Shown here piece by piece: positions 16,773-25,561 of a DNA stretch of 46,369 bases. Location: the NCBI GenBank assembly GCA_017307275.1, contig JAFKFK010000042.1, forward strand, positions 1 through 46,369. The letters are read 5' to 3'. Made by a program: the position numbers and the translations under genes. This DNA is from Alphaproteobacteria bacterium. Its GTDB lineage: Bacteria > Pseudomonadota > Alphaproteobacteria > Reyranellales > Reyranellaceae. The notes below the pieces were generated by a model. The model saw only the letters and a program-made list of their open reading frames with translations. It was not told the origin of the DNA and searched no databases. Every line of letters starts with the position of its first letter. The first letter of the stretch is position 1.

Positions 16773-17228
16773 GTGCGAACGCTTGGCAACATCCTCTGGC
16801 ATGTCCCATTTCTGGGCTTCGTGACCGCGGCAATCTACTGGCTGCTGGGACTGCTATTGACGGTTCTGGTCGTCACGGCACCGATCGGTCTCGGACTCAT
16901 GGAATTCGGCAAGTTCCTTCTCGTCCCCTTCGGGCGAGCAATGGTCGACAACAAGAACCTCAAAGGCGACCGGAACGCGGCCTGGCAGGCCTATTCGACG
17001 ATCATCATGATCCTCTACATACCCTTCGGACTGGTTTTCGTGGTGATCAACGCCATCCAGGTCGTTCTGTTGTGCCTGTCCATCGTCGGCATCCCAGTCG
17101 CGCTGGTCATCGCGAAATCCCTTGGGACAGTTCTCAATCCCGTGAACAAGGTCTGCGTGCCGGCCGCGGTCGCGGAGGAACTCGAGCGCCGCAAGGGAAG
17201 CGCCGAGGTAGCCAAGTACGTCGGCTGA
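16773..17228 (+). CDS. yccF: YccF domain-containing inner-membrane protein
   Basis: 151 residues with two pairs of hydrophobic helices; the N-terminus MRTLGNILWHVPFLGF and the repeated PIGLGLMEFGKF / IVGIPVALVIAKS segments are characteristic of the YccF (DUF307) family, whose function is unknown. The start is a GTG at 16773 with a GGGAGAG ribosome binding site about 10 nt upstream. A C-terminal extension of about 25 residues (VCVPAAVAEELERRKG...) is soluble. It stands alone between an ABC operon and convergent nrdB. Confidence 0.8.
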   Translation: MRTLGNILWHVPFLGFVTAAIYWLLGLLLTVLVVTAPIGLGLMEFGKFLLVPFGRAMVDNKNLKGDRNAAWQAYSTIIMILYIPFGLVFVVINAIQVVLLCLSIVGIPVALVIAKSLGTVLNPVNKVCVPAAVAEELERRKGSAEVAKYVG

Positions 17229-17262
17229 TCGGCATCAATCAGCAGAGCTGTTCGGGAGTTTT

Positions 17263-17299
17263 AGCGGCACCACATCTGCCATCGCTGATGTGGTGCGCT
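17263..17299. terminator. Hairpin between convergent yccF and nrdB
   Basis: GCACCACATC (17267-17276) pairs perfectly with GATGTGGTGC (17287-17296) around a 10-base loop, extended by AGC/GCT after a one-base bulge. It sits in the 98 bp gap between two convergent genes, the expected place for a bidirectional terminator. No U-tract follows on either strand, so it may act with Rho or protect 3' ends. Confidence 0.5.
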
Positions 17300-17326
17300 G
17301 AAGTCTGGCGGACAGCCTGCGCCGCG

Positions 17327-18289
17327 TTAGCTAAACGCCTCGTCCCAGGTGCCGCGCGTCGAAGCCTTCGAGTACTCCGTTGCGCGGTTCTCGAAGAAGT
17401 TGGTGTGCTCGATGGCGTTCAGCATCTGGTCCATCCACGGCAGCGGATTCTTGGCATCCTTGCGGTAGATGGGCTGCAGGCCGATCTGCGTGAGTCGCCG
17501 GTCGGCGATGAACCGGATGTAACGCTTCACGTCGGTGGCCGTCATGCCCTCGATGCCGCCCATCTCGAAGGAGAGATCGATGAAGGCATCCTCGTGGTCG
17601 ACGATGGTCGAGCAGGCGACGTAGATCTCGCGCTGCAGCTCCTCCGTCCACACTTCCGGGTTCTCCTGGATGAAGGTGCGGAACAGGCGGATGATCGAAT
17701 TGCAGTGCAGTGTCTCGTCGCGCACCGACCACGACACGATCTGGCCCATGCCCTTCATCTTGTTGAAGCGCGGGAAGTTCATCAGCATCGCGAAGGAGGC
17801 GAAGAGCTGCAGGCCCTCGGTGAAGGCGCCGAACACCGCCAGGGTCTTGGCGATATCCGCCTTCGAGTCGACGTTGAAGCCCTGCATGTAGTCGTACTTG
17901 TCCTTCATCTCCTTGACGGTGAGGAAGGCCGAGTATTCGGTCTCGGGCATGCCGATCGTGTCGAGCAGGTGGCTGTAGGCGGCGACATGCACGGTCTCCA
18001 TCGCCGAGAAGGCCGCCAGCATCATCTGCACTTCCGTGGGTTTGAAGACCCGCGAATAGTGCCGCATGTAGCAGTTGTTCACTTCGACGTCGGCCTGCGT
18101 GAAGAAGCGGAAGATCTGCGTCAGCAGGTGGCGCTCGCTATCGGTGAGCTTGTTGCGCCAGTCCTTCACGTCGTCGGCCAGCGGCACTTCCTCTGGCAGC
18201 CAGTGAATGCGCTGCTGCGTCAGCCAGGCGTCGTAGGCCCAGGGATAGTGGAACGGCTTGTAGATTGGCTTGGCGTCGAGAAGAGACAT
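17327..18289 (-). CDS. nrdB: Class I ribonucleotide reductase, beta (R2) subunit
   Basis: 320-residue radical-generating subunit that, with NrdA, makes all four dNDPs. The ferritin-like metal site is intact: Asp in QADVEV, then E-x2-H of METVH, a later Glu in the GAFTEG helix, and E-x2-H in RDETLHCN. The radical tyrosine is present four residues after the first His (HVAAY), so this is a tyrosyl-radical enzyme rather than the Phe-bearing class Ic. The C-terminal tail needed to dock on NrdA is present. It lies 107 bp downstream of nrdA, with a large hairpin in between. Confidence 0.96.
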   Translation of the reverse strand: MSLLDAKPIYKPFHYPWAYDAWLTQQRIHWLPEEVPLADDVKDWRNKLTDSERHLLTQIFRFFTQADVEVNNCYMRHYSRVFKPTEVQMMLAAFSAMETVHVAAYSHLLDTIGMPETEYSAFLTVKEMKDKYDYMQGFNVDSKADIAKTLAVFGAFTEGLQLFASFAMLMNFPRFNKMKGMGQIVSWSVRDETLHCNSIIRLFRTFIQENPEVWTEELQREIYVACSTIVDHEDAFIDLSFEMGGIEGMTATDVKRYIRFIADRRLTQIGLQPIYRKDAKNPLPWMDQMLNAIEHTNFFENRATEYSKASTRGTWDEAFS

Positions 18290-18340
18290 GGCGCAGGACC
18301 CGCTTGGTCGAAGCGTTGAGGCAAAACGCGGAGACGAAAA

Positions 18341-18387
18341 GTCCCCTGTAGCGGCTCCGGGGCGAACCCGGGGACGCTACAGGGGAC
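18341..18387 (-). terminator. Large hairpin between nrdA and nrdB (terminator or attenuator)
   Basis: GTCCCCTGTAGCG (18341-18353) and CGCTACAGGGGAC (18375-18387) are a perfect 13 bp inverted repeat; inside it CCGGG (18357-18361) pairs with CCCGG (18367-18371), giving an almost continuous stem of about 20 bp. It begins 10 bp after the nrdA stop codon. On the transcribed strand it is followed by TTTTCGTC, a short U-tract. It would stop or thin transcription before nrdB, or shield the nrdA 3' end. Confidence 0.65.
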
Positions 18388-18396
18388 GACTCAAGT

Positions 18397-20259
18397 TTAC
18401 TGACAGCTAAGGCACTCTTCGTAGTCGTTGCTCTGCGCCGGTGTTCCGATTGGCAGAGGAGAGGGGACGTCAGTTCTGGGGGCTGAGAGACCGTGGTCGC
18501 CGATCGGCATGGCGAGCGCTTCGCCCGCGACGGTTTCGGCGCGCTGGATGCTGAGCGAGCGGCAGTAGTAGAGGCTCTTCACGCCGCGCTTCCAGGCCAT
18601 CATGTGGATCTGGTGCAGGTCGCGCTTATGCACGTCGGCCGGCAGGAAGAGATTCAGCGACTGGCTCTGACAGATATAGGGCGTGCGGTCGGCCGCGTGC
18701 TCGACCAGCCAGCGCTGATCGATCTCGAATGCCGTCTTGAACACCGCCTTCTCGTGATCGTCGAGGCAGTCGAGATGCTGCACCGAGCCCTGATTGGTGG
18801 TGACCGAGGTCCAGGTGTCCTCGTCGTTCTTGCCCTTCTGGTCCAGCAGCTTCTCGAGGTAGGGATTGCGCACCACGAAGGAGCCCGAGAGGGTCTTGTG
18901 GTTGTAGACGTTGGCCGCCGACGGCTCGATGCCGGGCGAGGCGCCGCCGCAGATGATCGAGATCGAGGCGGTCGGCGCGATGGCGAGCTTGTTCGAGAAG
19001 CGCTCCGCGAAGCCGAAGTCGGCGGCGTCTGGGCAGGCACCGCGTTCGCCGGCGAGAGTCTTCGACGCCTCGTCGCACTGACCGCGGATGTGCTTGAACA
19101 TCTTCTTGTTCCACACCTTGGCCATCACGGATTCCAGCGGAATGCCGTTGGCCTGCAGGAAGGAGTGGAAGCCCATGACGCCGAGGCCGACCGAACGCTC
19201 GCGCATCGCGGCATAGGTTGCCCGCGCGAAATCGGTGCCGGCACTGTCGATGAAGCCCTGCAGCACGTTGTCGAGGAAGCGCATGACGTCCTCGATGAAG
19301 TGCGGATGCTCATGCCACTCGAGGTAGGTCTCGAGGTTGAGCGAGGAGAGACAGCACACGGCGGTGCGCTGCTTGCCGTGATGATCGACGCCCGTCGGCA
19401 GGGTGATCTCGCTGCACAAGTTCGAGGTCTTGACCTCGAGGCCCGCCAGCTTGTGATGCTCGGGCCGCGCGTTGTTCACGTGATCGACGAACACCAGGTA
19501 CGGCTCGCCGGTCTCGATACGCGCCGTCAGGATTCGGATCCAGAGATGGCGGGCCGAGACCTTGCGCTGCACGGCACCGTCCTTCGGGCTGACCAGCGCC
19601 CACTCCTCGTCGTTCTCGACGGCGCGCATGAAGGCGTCGGAGATCAGCAGGCCGTGGTGGAGGTTCAGCGCCTTGCGGTTGGGATCGCCGCCGGTCGGAC
19701 GGCGGATCTCGATGAATTCCTCGATCTCGGGATGATTCACCGGCAGGTAGCAGGCGGCCGAGCCGCGGCGCAGCGAGCCCTGGCTGATGGCGAGCGTCAG
19801 CGAATCCATCACGCGGATGAAGGGCACGACACCGGAGGTCTTGCCGTTCAGGCCGACCTTTTCGCCGATCGAACGCAGGTTGCCCCAGTAGGAGCCGATG
19901 CCGCCGCCGCGCGCCGCCAGCCACACGTTCTCGTTCCACAGGCCGACGATCCCCTCGAGGCTGTCATTCGCCTCGTTGAGGAAGCAGGAGATCGGCAGAC
20001 CGCGGCTGGTCCCCCCATTGCTGAGAACTGGCGTGGCCGGCATGAACCACAGATTGCTGATGTAATCGTAGAGACGCTGTGCATGGGCATCGTCGTCGGC
20101 GTAGGCCGAAGCGACGCGCGCAAACATCTCCTGGTAGTTTTCGCCAGGCAGAAGATAGCGATCGGTCAGAGTGGCCTTGCCGAAGGCCGTCAGACGGGAA
20201 TCCCGAGAGGAGTCGGTAACAACCCGTGCACCGCTGCGAACCTGAACGACATCAAACAC
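18397..20259 (-). CDS. nrdA: Class I ribonucleotide reductase, alpha (R1) subunit
   Basis: Catalytic subunit, 620 residues. Active-site features: PISCFLNE (first redox Cys), NLCSEITLPTG (Asn, thiyl-radical Cys, Glu), VCCLSSLNL (second redox Cys), the SLYYCRS tyrosine pair of the radical path, and a C-terminal CLSC pair for re-reduction. The protein begins almost directly with the barrel-leading region, so the N-terminal ATP-cone (about 90 residues, overall dATP off-switch) is absent. I chose GTG 20259 (MFDVVQV...) because AGGGGA lies 6 nt upstream and because a GTG at 20304 would fall just 11 bp from a predicted NrdR box; the longer form would add 15 residues. Confidence 0.94.
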   Translation of the reverse strand: MFDVVQVRSGARVVTDSSRDSRLTAFGKATLTDRYLLPGENYQEMFARVASAYADDDAHAQRLYDYISNLWFMPATPVLSNGGTSRGLPISCFLNEANDSLEGIVGLWNENVWLAARGGGIGSYWGNLRSIGEKVGLNGKTSGVVPFIRVMDSLTLAISQGSLRRGSAACYLPVNHPEIEEFIEIRRPTGGDPNRKALNLHHGLLISDAFMRAVENDEEWALVSPKDGAVQRKVSARHLWIRILTARIETGEPYLVFVDHVNNARPEHHKLAGLEVKTSNLCSEITLPTGVDHHGKQRTAVCCLSSLNLETYLEWHEHPHFIEDVMRFLDNVLQGFIDSAGTDFARATYAAMRERSVGLGVMGFHSFLQANGIPLESVMAKVWNKKMFKHIRGQCDEASKTLAGERGACPDAADFGFAERFSNKLAIAPTASISIICGGASPGIEPSAANVYNHKTLSGSFVVRNPYLEKLLDQKGKNDEDTWTSVTTNQGSVQHLDCLDDHEKAVFKTAFEIDQRWLVEHAADRTPYICQSQSLNLFLPADVHKRDLHQIHMMAWKRGVKSLYYCRSLSIQRAETVAGEALAMPIGDHGLSAPRTDVPSPLPIGTPAQSNDYEECLSCQ

Positions 20260-20282
20260 TTGCGGTCCCCTTTTTCTTTTTG

Positions 20283-20296
20283 TCCACAGCTGTGGA
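20283..20296. promoter_or_regulatory. 14-bp perfect palindrome in the nrdA leader
   Basis: TCCACAGCTGTGGA, a perfect palindrome between the predicted NrdR boxes and the preferred nrdA start. It could be an operator or an mRNA hairpin without a loop; it contains CCACA on both strands, as in DnaA boxes, but matches the DnaA 9-mer only in part. Confidence 0.35.
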
Positions 20297-20315
20297 AAGA
20301 ACACCCTGTGGAAGA

Positions 20316-20362
20316 CACCTAGATATTGCGGAGGGCTCTCCGTCCCCCACTATCCATTGATA
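20316..20362 (-). promoter_or_regulatory. Pair of NrdR-like boxes upstream of nrdA
   Basis: Two 16-mers, 20316-20331 (core CTAGATATTG) and 20347-20362 (core CTATCCATTG), match the NrdR consensus core CWATATATWG at 9 and 8 of 10 positions. Their centres are 31 bp apart, the three-helical-turn spacing reported for NrdR sites. They lie just upstream of the preferred nrdA start, and box 2 overlaps a possible -10. NrdR with dATP/ATP would repress nrdA here. Confidence 0.65.
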
Positions 20363-20387
20363 GTACGTCACCCACCGATCCTGTCAT
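20360..20387 (-). promoter_or_regulatory. Possible nrdA promoter
   Basis: On the minus strand ATGACA (20387-20382), 16 bp, then TACTAT (20365-20360). The -10 overlaps the second NrdR-like box, which would explain repression. The hexamers are imperfect, so this is tentative. Confidence 0.4.
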
Positions 20388-20707
20388 TTCGAAATTTTTC
20401 CCTCGAATGTGAATCTCAGGAATGGCTTGTTAATGCCCTGATATTTCTTGAAGAAATGGCGTTTGAAATTCTGTTTCCTGGACCGTTTCCGCGCCTTCGC
20501 AGGTGCAGCATAGAAGGAGAACAAAACGCGCTTTCCCGCGGAATCCGTGGGCCAGAAACAGAAACAGCAGCGAATCGGCTCGCCCTCGGACGACCACCCC
20601 GCAAAACGCGAGACGCGGTGGGCATTCCCGGGCTCGCCAAGAGTCCGTCGTCAGAATGTCATGCAGCGGCGTAACATCCGGCACAGTCCGAGGAGGAGAC
20701 ACAAGAC
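20388..20707. other. Intergenic region between nrdA and gdh
   Basis: About 320 bp. The left third (to about 20480) is markedly AT-richer than the surroundings, as expected for back-to-back promoters. The right part holds the gdh leader and its ribosome binding site (AGGAGGAG at 20691). Open frames of about 100 codons exist on the plus strand but have no ribosome binding site and no recognisable product, so I do not call a gene. Confidence 0.6.
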
Positions 20708-23700
20708 ATGGCCACCGCCCTCGCACCACGTGTTTACGGGCTCGATGCCATCTGCGCTGCCGCTCTCCAGGCTGCCGGCGGCGAGGATGCCGCCCAATTT
20801 GCGCGCCGGCTGTTCGCCCGCGTCGCCGACAAGGACCTCGCTGCCGCGCCCGCCGACCAGCGTGCCGCCGCCTCCAATGCGCTGCTTGCGTTCGGCCGCC
20901 GCCGCCTGCCCGGGGTTGCCAAGGTTCGCGTCTTCAATCCCTCGGTCGCCGGCCACGGTTTCGAGAGCCGTCACACGATCGTTCAGATTGTCAACGACGA
21001 CATGCCGTTCCTGGTCGATTCGATCGCCAACGAGTTCAATCGCCGCGAAATCTCGGTCCACCTGCTCGCGCACCCCGTCCTGGCGGTGCGTCGCGACCTC
21101 GACGGCGACATGATCGGCATTGCCCTGGAGGCCGGTGAGCGCGCCAAGGCGGAGTCGATGATGCACATCGAGATCGACCGCCAGGCCGATCACGCGCAGC
21201 TCGACGAGCTTGCCGCCGCGCTGACGCGCGTGCTGGCCGAGGTGCGGCTCGCCGTCGAGGACTGGCGCGCCATGCGCCGCGCCTGCCTCGACGCCATTGC
21301 CGATCTTGTCCCCGGCCGCGCAGCGAACCTCGCCGAGTACGAGGATTTCCTGCGTTGGCTCGAAGCCAACCACTTCACCTTCCTCGGCCATCGCCGCTAT
21401 CGCTATGTCGACGATCCCAGCCAGCCGGGCGGCATCCGCTACGAGCTGATGCCGGGTTCGGCACTCGGAATCCTGCGACGCGACGAGGTCCGGCTCTTCG
21501 AGGCAGGGCTCGGCGGCGGCGAAGCGATGTCGCGCTTCGCGCGCGGCCCGCACAATGTCCTGATCGTGAAGACCGACCGGCAAGCGCTGGTCCATCGCAG
21601 CGGCGCGATGGATTGCGTCATCGTGAAGACCTTCGACGCCGACGGCCGGATCACCGGCGAGCGGCGGCTGGTCGGCCTATTCACCTCGGCAGCCTACCAC
21701 GCGATGGTGCGCGACGTGCCGCTGCTGCGCGGCCGGGTCGACGGCCTGTTGCGCCGCTCCGGTCTCGATCCGAACAGCCATGACGGCAAGGCGCTGATGG
21801 CGATCCTCGAAGCCTATCCGCGCGACGAGCTGTTCCAGATCGAAGAAGACACGCTCTACGATCACGCGATGGGTATCCTGCAGTTGCAGGAACGACGGCG
21901 CGTCGCCCTGTTTGCACGCCGCGATGCCGTCGGCCGCTTCGCCACCAATCTGGTCTATGCACCACGCGAACGCTTCGACATGGCCCTGAGCGACCGCTTT
22001 GCCGCGATGCTCGAACAGAGCTGGCAGGGCAAGGTGACCTCGACCACCTCGTCGGCCGACTCAGGCTCTGCTCTCGCGCAATCGCTCTATACATTGAGGC
22101 TCGACTCGCCGACGGCACCGACGCCCGACCTCGCCGAACTCGAACGCACCCTGGCCGAAGCCGCAACCTCGTGGAACGATCGGTTGCGTGCCGCGCTGCA
22201 GGCAAACCTGGGCGAGGCCGAAGGCCGCACGGCGTCGCGCCGCTGGCGTCATTGGTTCCCCTCCACCTATCGCGACAGTTTCGATGCTGCCCAGGCCGTG
22301 GCCGACATCGCGCCGCTGCAGGCGACGCTCGAGGGCCGGCAAAATGCCGTACGCCTCGACCGCGAGCCGGGCTCGCCGCCGCATCGCTTCACCTTGCGCT
22401 TGTTCCATCCGCGCGAGCCGATTGCGCTCTCCGACATTCTGCCGCCGGCCGAAAATCTTGGCCTGCGTGTCCTGAGCGAAGCGCCGTTCGTCCTGCGCGC
22501 GGAAGGCACAGAACCGGTGGCGCTGCAGGTATTGAGTGTCGAAACAGCCGACAAATCGCCGGTCGATCTCGCCGCTGCAGGCCCCCGCTTCGTCGAGACG
22601 CTCGACAGGCTCTGGGCGCGCGCCTTTGAAAGTGATGGCCTGAACCGGCTGGTGCTAGGGGCGGGGCTTGCCTGGCGTGAGGTCGCCATCGTTCGCGCCT
22701 ACACTAAGTATCTGCGTCAGGCTGGCATTCCGTTCAGCCAAGATTATATGGAGCGCGCGCTGGCCGCGTATCCGAGGGTCGCGCGCCTGCTCGTCGATCT
22801 CTTCGTGGCGCGCTTCGACCCCTCTCTCGGCGAGGCGACCTCTGCCACGCGCAAAGGAAAGGTCGAGGCCATCGAAGCCGAGCTCGCGACGGCACTGGAA
22901 GCCGTCACGACTCTGGACGAGGATCGTATCCTGCGGCGCTTCCATAACGCCGTGCTTTGCACCCTGCGCACCAACTACTGGCAGGCCGGCAGCGACGGTT
23001 CGCCGAAGGACTGGATCTCCTTCAAGATCGACAGCCGCGCCATCGACGATCTGCCGGCGCCCAGGCCTTTAGTCGAGATCTTCGTCTACAGCCCGCGCAT
23101 GGAAGGCATCCATCTGCGCGGCGGTCGGGTCGCGCGCGGCGGCATCCGCTGGTCCGACCGGCGCGAGGACTTCCGTACCGAGATCCTCGGCTTGATGAAG
23201 ACGCAGATGGTGAAGAACGCCGTCATCGTACCCGTCGGCTCCAAAGGTGGCTTCTATGTCAAGCAGCCGCCGGTTGGCGGCACGCGCGAGCAGGTCCAGG
23301 CGGAAGGCATCGCCTGCTATCAGACCCTGATCCGCGGCATGCTCGACATTACCGACAACTATGCAGGGGGGACCATCGTTCCGCCGGCCAGTGTGGTGCG
23401 CCACGACGGCGACGATCCCTATCTCGTCGTCGCTGCAGACAAGGGCACCGCCACCTTCTCCGACATCGCCAATGCGCTGGCCCGCGACTACGGCTTCTGG
23501 CTGGACGATGCCTTCGCCTCGGGCGGCTCGGCCGGATACGACCACAAGAAGATGGGCATTACGGCCCGCGGCGCGTGGGAATCGGTGAAGCGCCACTTCC
23601 GCGAACTTGGCCGCGACATTCAGATAACCCCCTTCACGGTCGCGGGCGTCGGCGACATGTCGGGAGACGTGTTCGGCAACGGCATGTTGCTGTCACCGCA

Positions 23701-25531
23701 CATCAAGCTCGTGGTGGCCTTCGACCACCGTCACATCTTCATCGACCCGTCGCCCGAACCGGCGACGAGCTTCGCCGAACGCAAGCGGCTCTTCGACCTG
23801 CCGCGCTCCTCCTGGATGGATTACGACAAGAGCCTGCTGTCGACGGGCGGCGCCATCTTCGATCGCGCCGCCAAGTCGGTCAGCCTGTCGCCCGAGGCGC
23901 GGCAGGTACTGGGCATCGAGACCGCGACCTTGGCGCCGCTCGACTTGATGCGCGCCATCCTGGCCGCGCCTGTCGACCTGCTCTATTTCGGGGGCATCGG
24001 CACCTATGTGAAGGCTTCGAGCGAAAGCAACGCCGATGCGGGCGACCGCACCAACGATGCCTTGCGCGTCGATGCCGCACAGATCCGGGCAAAGGTGATC
24101 GGCGAAGGCGCCAATCTTGGCTTCACTCAACGTGGGCGAGTCGAGGCCGCTCTCGCCGGCCGCAAGATCAACACCGATGCGCTCGACAACTCCGCTGGCG
24201 TCGATACCTCCGACCACGAGGTCAACATCAAGATCGCCACGGGCGGCGCGATTACCTCGGGCGCCCTCGCCGCGTCGGACCGCGACGCCCTGCTCTTCTC
24301 GATGACCGACGAAGTGGCAGGCCTCGTGCTGCGCCACAATTATCAGCAAAGCCAGGCGATCAGCATGGCCGAAGGACAGGCGGCGGAAGAACATGACCGC
24401 CTCGAACGCTTCATGCGCACCCTGGAACGCAAGGGCCGGCTCGACCGAGCCGTCGAGTTCCTGCCGGACTCCGCCGCCATGCGCGTGCGTGCCGCCAATC
24501 GCCAACCGCTGACCCGCCCCGAACTCTGCGTGCTGTTGGCCTATGCCAAGATCGACCTCAACGAAGAGATCCTCGCCTCCGACCTGCCCGACGATCCGCG
24601 GCTGGAGGAAGAGCTGTTGCGTTACTTCCCGGCGGCGTTGCAGGAGAAGTACGAACCGGCAATTCGCGGCCATCGCCTGCGCCGCGAGATCACCGCCCTG
24701 CAGGTGGTGAATTCGCTGGTCAACCGCTGCGGCCCGACCTTCGTGCACAATGTCGGCCAGCGCTCCGGCGCATCGGCCGCGACCATTGCGCGGGCCTTCA
24801 CAGTCGTGCGCGACGCCTGGAAGCTGCGCACGCTCTGGGCGGATATCGAAGCCTTGGACTCCGCCCTCAAGGCCGAGGCCCAGGTCCGCATGCTGGTCGC
24901 TTCGCAACGGTTCCTGGTGCGCACGGTGCAATGGACTCTGCGCCGCCTCCCGCAGCCGCTCGATACCATCGCTGCCACGACGAAGCTCAGCGCCGCCGTG
25001 GGTGCGCTGGGCGACTTGCCCGCCGATCTCATCGGCCAGGCCGAGGCAACCGCGCTCGGCGAACGGGCGGCCGCGCTCGAAGCGATCGGCGCGCCGGCCG
25101 CCACTGCACGCCAGGCTGCCGCCCTCGAAACGCTGGCATCGGCCGGCGACCTGGCCCTGGCCGCCGAAGCCAACGGCTGCAACATCGAAGCGGCGGCGCG
25201 GCTCTACTTCCGGATCGGCGAACGCCTGTCGCTGGCGTCGCTGGCCAATGCCGCACACAAACTGCCGCGCGAAGGCCAGTGGCCATCGCAGGCAGCGCTG
25301 GCCATCCAGGACGAGCTGGCGGGATTGCACGCCGACCTTCTGGGCTCGGCATTGCGCGCCGCGGGCGGTGGCAACTGCGACCCCGACGAGGCGCTCGCCA
25401 AATGGAGCGAGCCGCGGCAGCTTGCACTGGATCGTGTCGACCGGCTGGTGAAGGAGGATTTCGCCGCGGCCGGGGCACTCGACCTCGCCATGCTGTCGGT
25501 TGCGACGGCCGAGTTGCGAACGCTGGTTTAA
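20708..25531 (+). CDS. gdh: NAD-specific glutamate dehydrogenase, large (about 180 kDa) type
   Basis: Oxidatively deaminates glutamate to 2-oxoglutarate and ammonia with NAD+, a catabolic route. 1607 residues, normal for the GDH-180 family. The N-terminal half is the regulatory region with ACT-like segments (VNDDMPFLVDSI near residue 98). The catalytic domain has RGGIRWSDRREDFRTEI (about 805-820), the glutamate site KNAVIVPVGSKGGF with the catalytic lysine, and the dinucleotide-binding GVGDMSGDVFGNGM (about 980-993). A helical C-terminal domain follows. AGGAGG lies 10 nt upstream of the ATG. A separate gene from its neighbours; msrB follows after 30 bp. Confidence 0.97.
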   Translation: MATALAPRVYGLDAICAAALQAAGGEDAAQFARRLFARVADKDLAAAPADQRAAASNALLAFGRRRLPGVAKVRVFNPSVAGHGFESRHTIVQIVNDDMPFLVDSIANEFNRREISVHLLAHPVLAVRRDLDGDMIGIALEAGERAKAESMMHIEIDRQADHAQLDELAAALTRVLAEVRLAVEDWRAMRRACLDAIADLVPGRAANLAEYEDFLRWLEANHFTFLGHRRYRYVDDPSQPGGIRYELMPGSALGILRRDEVRLFEAGLGGGEAMSRFARGPHNVLIVKTDRQALVHRSGAMDCVIVKTFDADGRITGERRLVGLFTSAAYHAMVRDVPLLRGRVDGLLRRSGLDPNSHDGKALMAILEAYPRDELFQIEEDTLYDHAMGILQLQERRRVALFARRDAVGRFATNLVYAPRERFDMALSDRFAAMLEQSWQGKVTSTTSSADSGSALAQSLYTLRLDSPTAPTPDLAELERTLAEAATSWNDRLRAALQANLGEAEGRTASRRWRHWFPSTYRDSFDAAQAVADIAPLQATLEGRQNAVRLDREPGSPPHRFTLRLFHPREPIALSDILPPAENLGLRVLSEAPFVLRAEGTEPVALQVLSVETADKSPVDLAAAGPRFVETLDRLWARAFESDGLNRLVLGAGLAWREVAIVRAYTKYLRQAGIPFSQDYMERALAAYPRVARLLVDLFVARFDPSLGEATSATRKGKVEAIEAELATALEAVTTLDEDRILRRFHNAVLCTLRTNYWQAGSDGSPKDWISFKIDSRAIDDLPAPRPLVEIFVYSPRMEGIHLRGGRVARGGIRWSDRREDFRTEILGLMKTQMVKNAVIVPVGSKGGFYVKQPPVGGTREQVQAEGIACYQTLIRGMLDITDNYAGGTIVPPASVVRHDGDDPYLVVAADKGTATFSDIANALARDYGFWLDDAFASGGSAGYDHKKMGITARGAWESVKRHFRELGRDIQITPFTVAGVGDMSGDVFGNGMLLSPHIKLVVAFDHRHIFIDPSPEPATSFAERKRLFDLPRSSWMDYDKSLLSTGGAIFDRAAKSVSLSPEARQVLGIETATLAPLDLMRAILAAPVDLLYFGGIGTYVKASSESNADAGDRTNDALRVDAAQIRAKVIGEGANLGFTQRGRVEAALAGRKINTDALDNSAGVDTSDHEVNIKIATGGAITSGALAASDRDALLFSMTDEVAGLVLRHNYQQSQAISMAEGQAAEEHDRLERFMRTLERKGRLDRAVEFLPDSAAMRVRAANRQPLTRPELCVLLAYAKIDLNEEILASDLPDDPRLEEELLRYFPAALQEKYEPAIRGHRLRREITALQVVNSLVNRCGPTFVHNVGQRSGASAATIARAFTVVRDAWKLRTLWADIEALDSALKAEAQVRMLVASQRFLVRTVQWTLRRLPQPLDTIAATTKLSAAVGALGDLPADLIGQAEATALGERAAALEAIGAPAATARQAAALETLASAGDLALAAEANGCNIEAAARLYFRIGERLSLASLANAAHKLPREGQWPSQAALAIQDELAGLHADLLGSALRAAGGGNCDPDEALAKWSEPRQLALDRVDRLVKEDFAAAGALDLAMLSVATAELRTLV

Positions 25532-25561
25532 TTCACCACATCAGGTCCCAGGAGAGCACCC

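Noticed and set aside
20283..20296. Reading TCCACAGCTGTGGA as a DnaA-box cluster or origin.
   Set aside because: Only partial 9-mer matches, no further boxes and no AT-rich unwinding array; listed just as a palindrome.
18397..20304. nrdA starting at GTG 20304.
   Set aside because: It would begin 11 bp from an NrdR-like box and has no ribosome binding site, while GTG 20259 has one. Kept only as an alternative.
18493..20322. A 609-codon open frame on the plus strand opposite nrdA.
   Set aside because: Mirror frame of a certain gene, no ribosome binding site, no family features.
20357..20674. A 105-codon frame between nrdA and gdh.
   Set aside because: No ribosome binding site, no recognisable motif, and it covers the promoter zone.
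23693..25330. A 545-codon open frame on the minus strand within gdh.
   Set aside because: Lies wholly antisense inside the glutamate dehydrogenase gene; composition is that of a reverse-frame shadow.
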